64,000 bases of DNA. Source: Bugulina stolonifera. Lineage: Eukaryota; Bryozoa; Gymnolaemata; Cheilostomatida; Bugulidae. The notes under the pieces are model-generated. The model ran no database searches. It saw only the letters and a program-made list of their open reading frames with translations, and was not told the origin of the DNA. Every line of letters begins with the position of its first letter. The stretch's first letter is position 1. The stretch is from contig OW285189.1 of assembly GCA_935421135.1 (NCBI GenBank), forward strand, positions 15,583,072-15,647,071, given 5' to 3'. Positions 35,897 to 48,204 of the stretch are shown here, piece by piece. The position numbers and the translations under genes are program-made.

Positions 35897-38800
35897 ATGT
35901 CGTGGGCAGCAGACTTTCCTGATGAACTGCGGTTTAGACCACTTGGATTGGTCGTGCTCGCTGGCTTAGAGACTACATACAATGCTGTACATAAAGCCAT
36001 TTGGGATCTCTTCTGTAATAACAGGAAATCAGATCGGGTTCCTCTCAACTTTGTTACATTTCCAGTTGATCATGAGTATCCAAAAGCTAAAGCAAAGGTA
36101 TAACTTTATGTATCAAGATATGAATATTTTCAGGCTTTTGTTTTTGTAGTGAATCATATTATTTATTGTAACGCCTTTCAATTTTATTAGCTACTTCATA
36201 CCTTTAGCATGACAATTATGTCTATCGTCATATTTTACAGAGGACTAGCTACGAGTGGTACACACCCAAGGGTATATTGCAACGTGATTGGATAACAAAA
36301 CATTTGAACCGAGTTCCATCACTAATAATAACCTTCTTTGACCTTGACTGGGATGATGCTCATTGGAACGAAAGGCTGATAGAATGTGCGAGCCGTCTGA
36401 ATATTATCAGGTACTCCTTAAACTATCTACCTACTGGCAGTCCATAACATTTCACATTTGAGTCAATTTACAATAGTTACAAACTGGTCACCAGATGTTA
36501 AAGTATTCCAAAGTTCTGGGATGAAATTCGGCTTTAATTCCTGATATTAATCCCAGGTAAGAAAGCAATGATCTAAAGAGATAGAAAAAATGTTTACAAT
36601 GTTCACTATGTTATCGTGTTTTAGAAATAGCATAGAGAAACGCTCTACCAAGATAGCTGCTGTGCTAATCCAAAGGTCACCCCCATTACCACCAGGTAGG
36701 TGCAAGTCCTCCCCTCCCCACCACCAGGTAAGTGTAGGTCATCCCCGACATCCAGGTAAGTACTAACCAGAGTTTTATCTTACTCTATTCTCAATTTTTT
36801 TTTTGTTAACTGGCAAGTATATACTAAATCATATAGTGGGTAAATAATGTTTTCTCGGTTTTAAGGAAAGAGATGCTGCACTGCTTTCAGCAATGCTACA
36901 TCCTATAATTTTACTCTATATGTTCTAGCAATATGTCATCTCGGAGAGGAGCTATGTTTATGGTGCTAAAAGTATGTTCTTTGTTATTTTCCGCGACATG
37001 ACTTGTATAATACGCATGCTAAATTTCTAAACTGACTTTATAGGTGAAGATAGTTTGGCAGCCGAGAGAGCTGCGGCTTTCTGTACAGAATGTGAACTCT
37101 CTCCTAAGTCTCTGTTTGTGCTGCCGCAGACCGATCACCTCTTTGGCTACATAATCAGGTGTGTCTGAATGCTTTTTTTTCAGTCATTGCATCTTTTGAT
37201 AAAATTAACTGCTTAAATATTTAACTTGAGAATTTTTTGTACATGCAGTCAAAATCTGTAATCTACCCCTAGTATACTATCATTCTTATGGCTGTCTTTA
37301 GGTTGGAGAATGCATTTTTGGAACTGTGCCAAAACTACTACACAACCAATATCAGAAGAGTGAAAGCACACAGGGACTATCTCAACCGTACCACTCACCA
37401 GGTATTACAATGTATAGCCTTGGGTTGTTACTGAATAGAGAAGGGGAAAGAGATGTAGGTGCGGATATACAATATTGAATTCGTTTTAATTATTTTTAAA
37501 TTACATTTTTGATTATGTCTGGTCTGTTCACATTTCCTGAATCTGCTCTTGGGGACTCATCTCCTATGGTTTTCCTTCGATTTTTGATTAGGTATTGTTA
37601 TTAGGATAACATAATAATATATTGGATATAATGTTGGTTAATGCATTTTATAAGCCTTCTGCTCTCCTAGCAATTCATTGTAATACTAAATTACCAGAGG
37701 AGAAACCCAGGTTCATTGATTCTCAGCTTACCACTGTTTTATTAATGCCCTGTAACTGTACATCTGTGCACATTGGAACTGTACAGCATGAATGATATGA
37801 TGAGTGTTTCACCTAAGGCAACGTTGTAATATGATGGGTATTGTCACCTAAGGCTACGTTGTAATATGATGGCTCATGTAACCTAACACTCTTTTAGATC
37901 TTATTTATACGCCACCAGTTCAAGATTGCTTTTTTCCATGAGCTCAAGCAGGATACGCAGATGGCACTTAAACATTACAAACAGGCTTATGGCTACTGCC
38001 TGGATGCCAGAGTTAATGATCACATCATTCTAGAGGTGAAGACCATAGCTGGTTTCGTCAGCTTCAAGGTAATCATTGTTCTTTCTTTCTAACTTCCATG
38101 ATTACAGTATCATTCCAGGTATTCCATCGTGGATAGTATTGTTTGCAGGTCTTAGTTGGTTACTGTATTCATCTTAATATATGAATTCAGAGCTACAGTA
38201 TGTCTCTCTATACAGATGTTGCGCATAATTATATATATTATTTAGAATTATAGCATGAATAAGTTCCTGGATTTGGAGTTGTCATTCATCAGTTTTCATG
38301 TACGCATAATAAATCACCAAATTCAAAGTAAACGTCTTGTTAACTTCATTCTCTTTCTAGATATGTTCACTCTCCTTCCTGCACAATACTCCTTTAGATG
38401 CCATTGAACAATTCAGAAGACATATTGAACATTTCAAGCAAATAGTTGGACCACCAAATCTTGCCTTTGAGCACAGTTCCTGGCTGTCGAAACAGTGAGT
38501 TATATGCGACAGTATGTGGGGTATGAAGGTGCAGGGTGTCATGGTGTCAATATTGTTGAATACGACCAACCTTATCCACAGCTATATGATATCAGTATTT
38601 CTAAGGAATAAAAATTATATTTTCATCTTGGGCCAATCAGATAAGTCACATTAAGGTCTTAGATCATTACATCTGTACATTCATTAACACTATGTGAGAA
38701 CTTAGAGCGTCCTAATTCTGCTAGTAACACGGTTATAGCAATATGGCATTGTGCTTGCCATAAATATTTGGACCTGTATTATATATATTTACCACAAAGG

Positions 38801-41800
38801 TCACTATAATAATATTATCATCTGAAAAGCAACACTTGTTGGGTGTACAACAGAGTTACATGTGTTTGAAGGCACTGATACTAATGCTTACATTTATATT
38901 ACTAAAATATTAGGGCTGCTAGCACTCTGGGGTTATCTCCCCTCACTGCAATTCATTGTCCTGTAGATATTTTAAAGCCATGAGCATTGACAGTGCGCAA
39001 TGTCTTCCAGCTAGTTCTCAAAGAGGAGATAACTCTACAGTTCACTACGTGTGCATATTCTACATGTTACAGGTTTGTACTGTTTGGTGAGTTATTTGAC
39101 GAAGCTATAAAGAGAGGTTTGAATGCACTGCAGACGCAACATCCAGGTTTCTACTATCTACAGGCAGCTATGCACTCTATTACGAGGAAACAGCTTTGTA
39201 TTGGCCTTTGCCATGTGAGTTCTGTTAACTAGAGTTGTATTTACAATGCTGTCTGCCTGTGTTCTCTAAATACAGTGAAGTTTTGTCTTCATTAGTGTGA
39301 TAATATCCACAATAGCCCAATCTATGTATATATTACAGGTATGATTTGTTAGTTTCATATCCATGTACATCTTTATCAACATTACAGGCACAAGATGGCT
39401 CCACCCCTACTGTGCTATCTGATTATCTAGAGTTCTATGGCCATAGACCTATGTTTGCTCTCCAGCCAGGTATTGCACTTTACTTGTATATATAATATAT
39501 ACAACATGTACTAGAGACTAGAGGTGTAATGTATGCTTTACCTGTTCCTTGTGTATGGTAATAAGTAGAGATCGTTGTATCTGTTTGATCTGCACTATGA
39601 TATCCTTCTATAGCTCTCTACCCTGACTTGTTTGTTTCTCAGGTGCTGGCGGTTCTACTCAGATGACTTATGAACAGGCTATATACGCACTACAGGGCTT
39701 AGAACTGCAAACACACCATTCTGTGAGTGTGTATAATACTTACTCTACAATGTGCTATACAATTTACTGTGCATTGCACAATGCAATGCATAATGCAGTG
39801 CGCTTTGCAATGTACTGTGCAATGTACTGTGCAACGTACTGTACAACGTACTGTACAACGTACTGTGCAACGTACTGTGCAACGTACTGTGCAACGTACT
39901 GTGCAATGTAGTTGTAGAGGCTCTAATTATAACTGACTACTTCTTGCTTCCCATCTGGCCCAAATACTATCTCTATTCTCTACCATTTGTATTCTATGCT
40001 CAGAACAGTAACAAGGTCTATGATTCAATGTAGCGGCACTAATTACTTCTAAGAAATACTCCAGTAAATCTAGAATATCTTAAAACATGTTCACCTGCCC
40101 GAACACTCACCACACATACTTTCTATAATATATTTTATTCTGTGATACTGTTTTAGGAAGAGATTATCAATCTGCTCACAACAGCTGTTAATCATTTCCA
40201 AAAGCATCAGTCTTCTCGCATGAAACTACATCTACGTGAGTATAACATGGCGTCTTTCATCTAAGTTCCTGGTGGTGCCAGGGCATTTACATGTCAAACG
40301 GTTACTTTATTATTTATGTTTAGCCAGACATCACTATAAATTAAGCTTTTGTTTTCTTGTCACTAAGTCCATCCAAATTAGTTTACAGTGAGATAGTATT
40401 AGCTCAGCTTTCCTCATGCAGTGAGTAGGTGGTGTGTACAGTTTAATATGGTATATAGTAGGCGTATTGGATATTGCACCGTGCAAGCGTTATAAATAGC
40501 AATCTGCAGCAATAATATGGTATAGCAGCTGTTCTCATATTTCACTGTTAAATAATTTTGAACAACACAAAATTATATAATCTTAGGGGTTTGGAAATAT
40601 TGGAAGCTATGTAGTTAGGTTACAGACATTACAGTATGTGAACCTCTATCTGTTATAACTCATGTAACCTTTGGCTTGTGTAAGTGTATGATATGATTGT
40701 ACACTTTAGTGGTGATGATTGGAGAGGAGCATTATCATTCTAAAGACTTCAGCAAAGCTCTAAAGTATGTATCATAATATCCCATGGTATTTATAATCAG
40801 TTTTACAGTATGGATCATAATATAACATTGTATTCATATACATGTAGCTTTACAGTATGTATTATGTATGTAACCCATGTACAATACAGTGTTAGGGTGT
40901 ATACACTTATTTAATAGTGAGAAGTTATAGAATATTGTATTATATTATAGTATTTTAAGAAAGGTGGCCCAAGAGTACAGGAAAGAGAGATGGTACTCTC
41001 TGCTTACTGCTGTTACAACTACAGCATTGAAGAGTGCATACCTGCTGGCCAATTTAGAGAGCTATGTCATACTATCTCTAGAGATTATGGCTGAGGAAAT
41101 CTGTAGATCTGGAGAAACAAAAAGCAAAGTCCAGTCAGACCTACTCAGGGTCATCTGTGTATGTCACTCACTGAACTTCCTTAATGCTACTGTACATAGA
41201 AATATTACATATTCCAACTTCATGTTTGTCTCATAGACCTCTTCACTAATGCAATCTCAGTTTGATTGTTCTGTTATCGTCTCACTTACTTACAATTAAG
41301 TGCACTATTAAATGTGCATTATGGTTGTACTAGTATATATGTGTGTATATCATGTTCCTATAGGGACAGGTACCAGACCCCCAACCTGGATGCGACATTC
41401 GTGCTGTTCATTCAGCCAATGATGAATGGCAGTCAGTAGTCGCTGTTAAACAGGAAGTGACATCACCGTTAGAAGTGAATATGAAAGACATTCTCTCCTT
41501 TAGTAAGTAGAAGTCACCTGCTCTATTATATACATGTATGTTCGGTGAATAACTCACTGCATTAAAGTATTGTCTACATTTCAACAGAATCTGGTCCATC
41601 ATGAACAGACTTATACACTATACAGTGTATACAATGTATTAGTAATCTGTAGCAGCATTATAATATGATGTATTTCTGTAGCAACTACAATGTATTGTAC
41701 ATGTATGTATATGTAAGCTAAGCTGTATATCAATTGTAGTTGACTGCAAGGTCTGTTTCAAGCAGTCCAAGTACAAAGTAGACGATGACATCGTACTCAC

Positions 41801-44800
41801 CTTGTTTATCAGATGTAAATCTCAGTTCTCTCTGAGATTCTCTGAGCTCAGTCTATTCTTTAGTGATGAGGTATGTACTTCCCCTAAACAAATGTACTGA
41901 TATACAATGTATGTATTCTGTATCATATACAATGTACAACTTCATTAAGAATACAAATTATATGCAAAGTTTGAACTCGGAGCAAGAGGTGATAGCTCCG
42001 AAGTTTTAGCACGATTCTCTATAAATCTTGCCATGCATAATTTGGTTTTGGTTTCAACTTTTTGCGAAATGTGTTACCAATTTGGAGTTGTCAAACCTTG
42101 AATTTCAATAGCATTCAGTGCACTGTATTGTATGATCATTGGTTCCTGAGCAAAAGCCGTTTTTATTAATGCCATTGGCTGCTGAATTTTTATCTTAAAT
42201 CTAAGTTGTAATAAGTCTTAATTAAAGGTAAGAAAGCCCCAATGTATATACATTGTACGATATGGTTAGTAGGTGCCATTAAATAGTCCGCAGTTTCATC
42301 TACCTCATGTTTCTATTGAACAGATGAGATTCAAACCAACTATCTGCTCAGCGATAACTAATAATATATGAGAGATAATAACATCTGTGTATACTAAATG
42401 TACAATATGTTCTTTCTCTTATAGAAGTACAATGGTCTCTACAGCGTCGAGGATGACGGGGATTTAATGGCAGTTATTGAAGAGGAACAGCTCAACTCTA
42501 AAGATTTACTATTTCTACCAAATGAAACCAAATTGTTTACATTCACATTAAATCCCTCAACAGAAGATATGGGCCGATCTCTACATGTAAGTAAATTTGT
42601 AGAAATCCTGCCAATTTTGGTAAATAATTTCATTAACATGTTGATAAATCTGGAGATTGTAATGTAAACCTTGTGTTAATAGTCAGATCTTACCTCTTGT
42701 GCTCATATTTAGTATCTGTAACAAACAAATGGGATAAAGTTACATATTGGGAAGAAGAGGCGAGACAATTCCTAATTTCAACCATAGTAGCAGTTACAAT
42801 GCAGTGTATAATAATATTATAGTACAGATTTTATTTTAATTTAAAATAGTAATGTGTAAATTATATTATATGTTAATAACTGTAAAAATATTAATCAGCG
42901 TTTTAAATCCTTATTTATGTGTACAGTTCTTATAACAGGACATTCTCAAGACTATGTACAATGCAGCTATTACTATCCCCGTGATTTGCTTTTGTAGGTA
43001 ACAAACATTCACCTGAAGTTTAAGTCAGCTGTTCCCATCACCTTGAACTTTCCACTAGACCCTACATCATTAGCGGACACAGAAGCCAAGTCCCTCTTAT
43101 CACATGTGCTAAGTGATGGTGCTATACCTGCCTGGGATAAGATCCCATCTAACAACCAAGTCAGGTGAGAATGAGTGTAAGAGTGTGACTTGATATAATA
43201 AGTATAAGAGTGTGACTTGATAGTATAAGATTGTGACTTGATAGAATAAGTATAAAATTATGACTTGATAGAATAAGTATAAGATTGTGACTTGATAGAA
43301 TAAGTATAAGATTGTGAATAAGATTGCCAATAGTGCACGGCCATTTAATTGTGCTGTTTTACCGTTTAGAGAGAGATTTGAATTTTTTCCCAAAAAAATT
43401 AAAATTGGTACATAACTTGCATTTACCTTTTTGTAGCTTAGCATGTAGGAGCTCCGAGTTGATATTGACATACGAGTGTCACAAGAGTTGTCTTCTCAAT
43501 GAGTCATTCCCAATTACTTGGAAACTAACCAATAATGAACAGAGTGTGGTCACAAATGTCAAGTGAGTAGTACTGTATTTCTTCGAGTGTAATATATACA
43601 TCACAAAATAAGTTATCGGAAAAACCGTTCATTTCATTTCATCTTATGGCTGATGGTTTCAAAGGTACCATGGATACAGGAGACTGACTACATTGATGTA
43701 CAGCTATGAGAGGTTGTCGGTTTGTTATCATAGTTTTATAACCATCAGAGCTCTCATAGTCTGATTGTTGACAGGTGTTCCTACTCCGTCAAAGAGTCCA
43801 GTGTTGCTACAGTGTTGAGTGTCGCTCAGGAAGATGTCAGTCAGGCCAAAGACGGTACAAGTGTCTTCTGCTTAGAACAAATGACTCAGAATGAAGAGGT
43901 GAAGGTTAAATATTGATATCACCTTTGTCTATTACTTGTGTGAAATAATTTAAAGTATAAATTGATAATTTACGAGTCATCTTGGAAATTTATTGTGTCA
44001 TTTAGTTGTTTTGTTTATGACTGTAATCTTATCCGTGTATCTCAAAAGTAATCGTAACTTTATATTATATTACTAACAGTCATGTACTATGGTATAATAA
44101 TGTGATGTAAATAATATAGTACCGTGGTATAACACTGTTAAACAGGTAGAGAGAAAGTTGTACCTGCGGTGCACAGAGATAGGCAATATTCAAATAACGG
44201 CTACTGCTATATATAACATTGGTGAAGACCAGTTCTATCAAAGTGCAGACCTCACCTTAGAAGTAGTGGAGCCTTTCAGGACAACATCCAGGTTCTTGTC
44301 AACTAAAGTACGTGTTCATGTCACACAATAATTAGTTTAACCTCCGAGCTCTTACATTTGTCTAGGCTTCTACAGTGTTTACTTTGTACAATAATTGGAT
44401 ATACACTAACAGCTTTGACACATAGTATAGTAACACGGTGACAATATGAACTTCAACTCAAGTGTTCTTCATTTTGTGTGCTTTTAATATAATTGTGAAT
44501 GTACTCGGAAGTATTGAGCCCTTCCTTGCCTTCACCCTTGTCTCCTGTGTATGTGTTATGTTGTGTCTACAGCTGTGTATGTGTTATGTTGTGTCTACAG
44601 CTGTGTATGTGTTATGTTGTGTCTACAGCTGTGTATGTGTTATGTTGTGTCTACAGCTGTGTGTGTGTTATGTTGTGTCTACAGCTGTGTGTGTGTTATG
44701 TTGTGTCAACTACAGCTGTGTATGTGTTATGTTGTATTGTTTTAGTTAGAAGACAGGCTGACTGTGAATGCCGATGAACCTTTCCTACTACAGTTTAATA

Positions 44801-46568
44801 TATGTAACATGACAGAGTATCCACTGTATATAGAGAGAGCCGAGCTTTTACTGGTGAGTTAGTATAATAGTACTACAGTCTATGCTCTGACTAGTACTAC
44901 TACATTATAGTTATACAACATACATGAACTTGTACATATATGTCTAATGTGTGTAATGTGCATTTGAAATTGTTGATGTAGGCCGAAATGTTGACAATGC
45001 AATGTACATGAATATAGGAATATTAATAAGTTATAATTATGACAAACTTCTAATTTCATACTAATGGATATAACCATAGCGATATATTCTCTTTTAGTCT
45101 GATCGTGTGCCAGTAGAGTCTAACAAACCTGTGACCCAGATATCTGACCTAGTTCTCGACAGTGAAGAAGAAGCTACTGAGTTCCAGTGCTTAGTAATAC
45201 CTGACTCTGCAAACAATGACATCATTCCTGGTGACTACAAAGTTATGTGGAGAAGGTATATTTATGTATAAATTATGTCTGATGTTCAGGTGTTATGCTC
45301 TACTTTATATTAGATTTATATTGCATATGCTATTACATGTAGTGTTATCAAATTGATTTGTGTAGCAGCTTATGTTGGTGCAGACAGGAACAACTTACGA
45401 TGTGATCAATTATATACTCCAAAACCAGAGTTATTCCCATACTTTCATTTCACATCCTTCAGTAGACTTTATAAGAAGATCACAAAAACTTTTGAAGTTG
45501 TCTGCTCAACAAATTAGGGAGTACTTATTGAGGAAGGGAATCCAACTCCAAAATAAGCAATAATTATTGTAAAAGCCAATCCGTTAATACTGCCGAAGTT
45601 GCAAAAGTTTCAGCTCGCAAGTACTATTCTTTTTAAGGCAGTTACTGATGTAATTGACTGTTCAATCGAACTTGCCACTCAACTCACTTGTACTATAAAA
45701 TTTAGTCAGTACCGCTGTAGTTTGCTGTAGTTTACCATTATACACCTACACTGTTTACTGTTGTACAGGGAAGGGGATAGATCAGATAGTCTGGTAGAGA
45801 TGATAGTTAGTTTACCTACATTGATGGTAGAACACCAACCTGTGTATGTAGAGTGTGATCTACCAGCCTATGGCTCAGTTCATAAACCACTAGAGGTGAC
45901 GTACACTCTCTACAACAAAACAGGATATGTGCAGGAGTTTGAGATCAGTATGGACAGCTGTGACTACTTTGCTTTAAGTGGACATAAACAGGTAACTGTG
46001 GAATTACTCTCTGTACACAGGTTATACTTGCATAGTATTTCTAACCTTGTTATAACAATATTTTTATAGTCACATAATCACAAAGTGTAGATATTCGAAT
46101 AGACTACAGTCATGCTGAAGTAATGTGCTGCATTGATGTGCTCATTGCTAATAGAACTATGTAGATGTATAATAATATTGAAGTGATCAGCATTTCTAGG
46201 ATCTTCTGCTATTTACTGGATAAATTACGGGTTAAACGCAGGTGACAGCAACCAAAAATAAGGGGATTGACACCCTATATACCACTTGCAATGTACTGTA
46301 TATCATTATGTGTAGGTTAGTGGTTGCATAATATTGTATTTTATATAGTGTGGTAAATTACACTTATCTGGTTGATTTCTTTCAGCTGCACTTTAGGACT
46401 CTGCCGTATGCATCCCACACTATGAATTTTACTCTATACCCGTTGAGTTCTGGTAAACTACCCCTACCTCTATTTTGTCTGAATATGATGAAGAACCCTG
46501 GTATAGGAGACTTTGTTAGTAAACTGCTTCCTCAAAGTATTTATGTGATGGTAAGTTCAATGAACTAG
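35897..46568 (+). CDS. TRAPPC11: TRAPPC11, TRAPP III vesicle-tethering subunit
   Basis: Twenty-four exons keep frame from ATG to TAG and give 1096 residues (human ~1133): 35897-36097, 36241-36410, 36625-36695, 37044-37158, 37302-37401, 37898-38068, 38361-38494, 39073-39214, 39388-39469, 39643-39722, 40157-40235, 40710-40764, 40951-41158, 41364-41502, 41740-41870, 42425-42586, 42998-43164, 43437-43562, 43775-43898, 44146-44307, 44746-44853, 45098-45255, 45769-45991, 46386-46568. The N-terminus ([20 protein letters not shown]), the foie gras region ([29 protein letters not shown]) and the C-terminal gryzun-like region ([24 protein letters not shown]) match the family in order. The protein tethers ER-to-Golgi and autophagic vesicles. 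The last exon reads through a GTAAGT at 46552, so a further C-terminal exon is possible. Introns 10, 17 and 20 carry minisatellites, and exon 3 has three tandem donors. Confidence 0.95.
36691..36761 (+). other. TRAPPC11: Three consecutive 5' splice sites after TRAPPC11 exon 3
   Basis: CCAG followed by GTAGGT (exon end 36695), GTAAGT (36727) and GTAAGT (36755). The first restores the conserved frame LPPGEDS. The second adds 32 nt and shifts frame. The third adds 60 nt, is open, and would insert 20 residues. Confidence 0.7.
39770..39911. repeat. 12-bp tandem repeat in TRAPPC11 intron 10
   Basis: About eleven copies of GCAACGTACTGT with GTGCAATGT and GTACAACGT variants. It starts about 50 bp after the exon-10 donor and has no coding role. 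Confidence 0.85.
43165..43322. repeat. 27-bp tandem repeat directly after TRAPPC11 exon 17
   Basis: Five to six copies of GTGACTTGATAGAATAAGTATAAGATT-type units begin within 30 bp of the exon-17 donor (GTGAGA). Confidence 0.8.
44545..44737. repeat. 28-bp minisatellite with acceptor-like units in TRAPPC11 intron 20
   Basis: Nearly seven copies of a 28-bp unit that runs CTGTGTATGTGTTATG to TTGTGTCTACAG. Each unit ends like a 3' splice site. The real acceptor (TTGTTTTAG, exon starts 44746) follows immediately after the last, partial unit. Confidence 0.85.
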
Positions 46569-48204
46569 CACCCCAAAATATCAATTATGTTGTTAGTACT
46601 TTCAAAGACGTTTTTGTGGGACTGTTTCACCAACGATAATTTAGTGAGATGAAGCTAATTCATCTTATCTTTGCTTGATCCAAATTATGAGGGATGGTTA
46701 CAATATTTTATGCTTCAGTTTCGTAGTAATATATAGCCTGAATTCCACACGATCAAAGTCAATATACCCTTTCATTACTCTGATTATGTGTTGGGAACCC
46801 AGGGTGTGTAACAACTACGTACATCATCCCTCAAGCTAGTTGACGGTTACATACCCAGTAGCATATTATATTATTATCTGCAGCCGATGAACTACACACA
46901 CACAGACTGATTGCTTACCTTACAAGGCCTCTTCTGCTCACAGTTAGTATACGACAAGCTATGCAAAAGTATCATAACTAAATTATTACAGTGACAGTGT
47001 ATTTATTTTCAACTTTTTGTACACAAGTTAATAAAATTAATATTGTTAGTTCTATCCTTATTTTGCCTCAATGTGTTTCCAAGAAGTGCATAATACAACT
47101 AGGTAATGATAATTGAACTATTATTCCAGGCTATTAAATCATCAAAAATTAAGGAAAAGAAAAGAAAATATATTTTAACCAATGTTATTAATTTTGATCT
47201 TTCTATTTGTAGCAGATATTTGCTGATTTTTCTTTCTGTATAATAATTTGTACAACATCAAAACCTGTACAAACCCATCTTAATTAAATAATAACTCTAC
47301 TAGTCATACAATCACCTACATAATCCATAAAAGTACTGCATTGCTGAAGTTTCGTTTTTCAACATTATTGTTATATAAGAATCACCAACAAAGTTTGCAC
47401 TGGTGTAATATGTGCTTACCTTGAATGAGTCACCCCTAGAAAATATCATTACTAGCTGCCCATATTCTCGTGCACATGCCTTCTGTTCCTTTTGGATTTA
47501 AATCTGCAATTTATAGGCAGCTTCACAAAATAGACATGCGCAATAAATGTTCTTGTACTATCCAAGCATTATTTGTGGGAGGAGGTCATAGGGAAGTTGT
47601 TCTCTCTCTAAAAGAGAGGATAACTTTCAAATTATTGCACCCATTGACAAAATGAAATCAATAGCCTATTACCTTATAGGTGCTCATTCTGCCATAGCCT
47701 GACCTGAACCTCGAAATAATTATAGTCATTGATTACTGCCATGTACTTATTGGAAATGCTAATAATATTATAGCAGTTACTGGGATATTCTATTGATTAT
47801 TAATATTTTGAGCAATTCATACTCTGAAACAGTGGCAAGAGAAAATGGCTGTCTGCAAACTCTGCGCTCTCAAATACCCAGTGTTTATCATTGATGTTGT
47901 TTAACTCCAGTCTGCAGGTATGTTATTAGTTCTTACTAGATAAATTGTAGTAAATACCTATCCATGACTGGAGTTCAAACCCTATCCAGGGATGGGTATT
48001 TTCATGGATGTGAAATCGAACTCCTGACTGCTCTCTAGTTAAACAGAAAATTACTTGCATAAACTAACATCATATTATATGGAAGAGGCTGCTATGCTTA
48101 AGTTCGTCTATGTAATGTACATTTACATACACATCTAATCTGGATCACCTTGAGTTTTCCATTGTGGAAAATAATATGCCTGTCTATAATATTTCAGCCG
48201 TATC
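46569..48204. other. Intergenic, no gene recognised
   Basis: Spacer between TRAPPC11 and the first YDPCREW-domain gene. It is AT-rich with no convincing exon. An acceptor-like ATAATATTTCAG lies at about 48186-48197, just before the next start codon, so a non-coding 5' exon of that gene may be here. Confidence 0.4.

Noticed and set aside
39663..39936. Repeat-protein-like frames after TRAPPC11 exon 10
   Set aside because: They arise from translating the 12-bp tandem repeat beyond the exon donor.
44462..44777. Cys/Val-rich frames over the TRAPPC11 intron 20 repeat
   Set aside because: All three frames of a 28-bp tandem repeat are open by periodicity; it is an intron.
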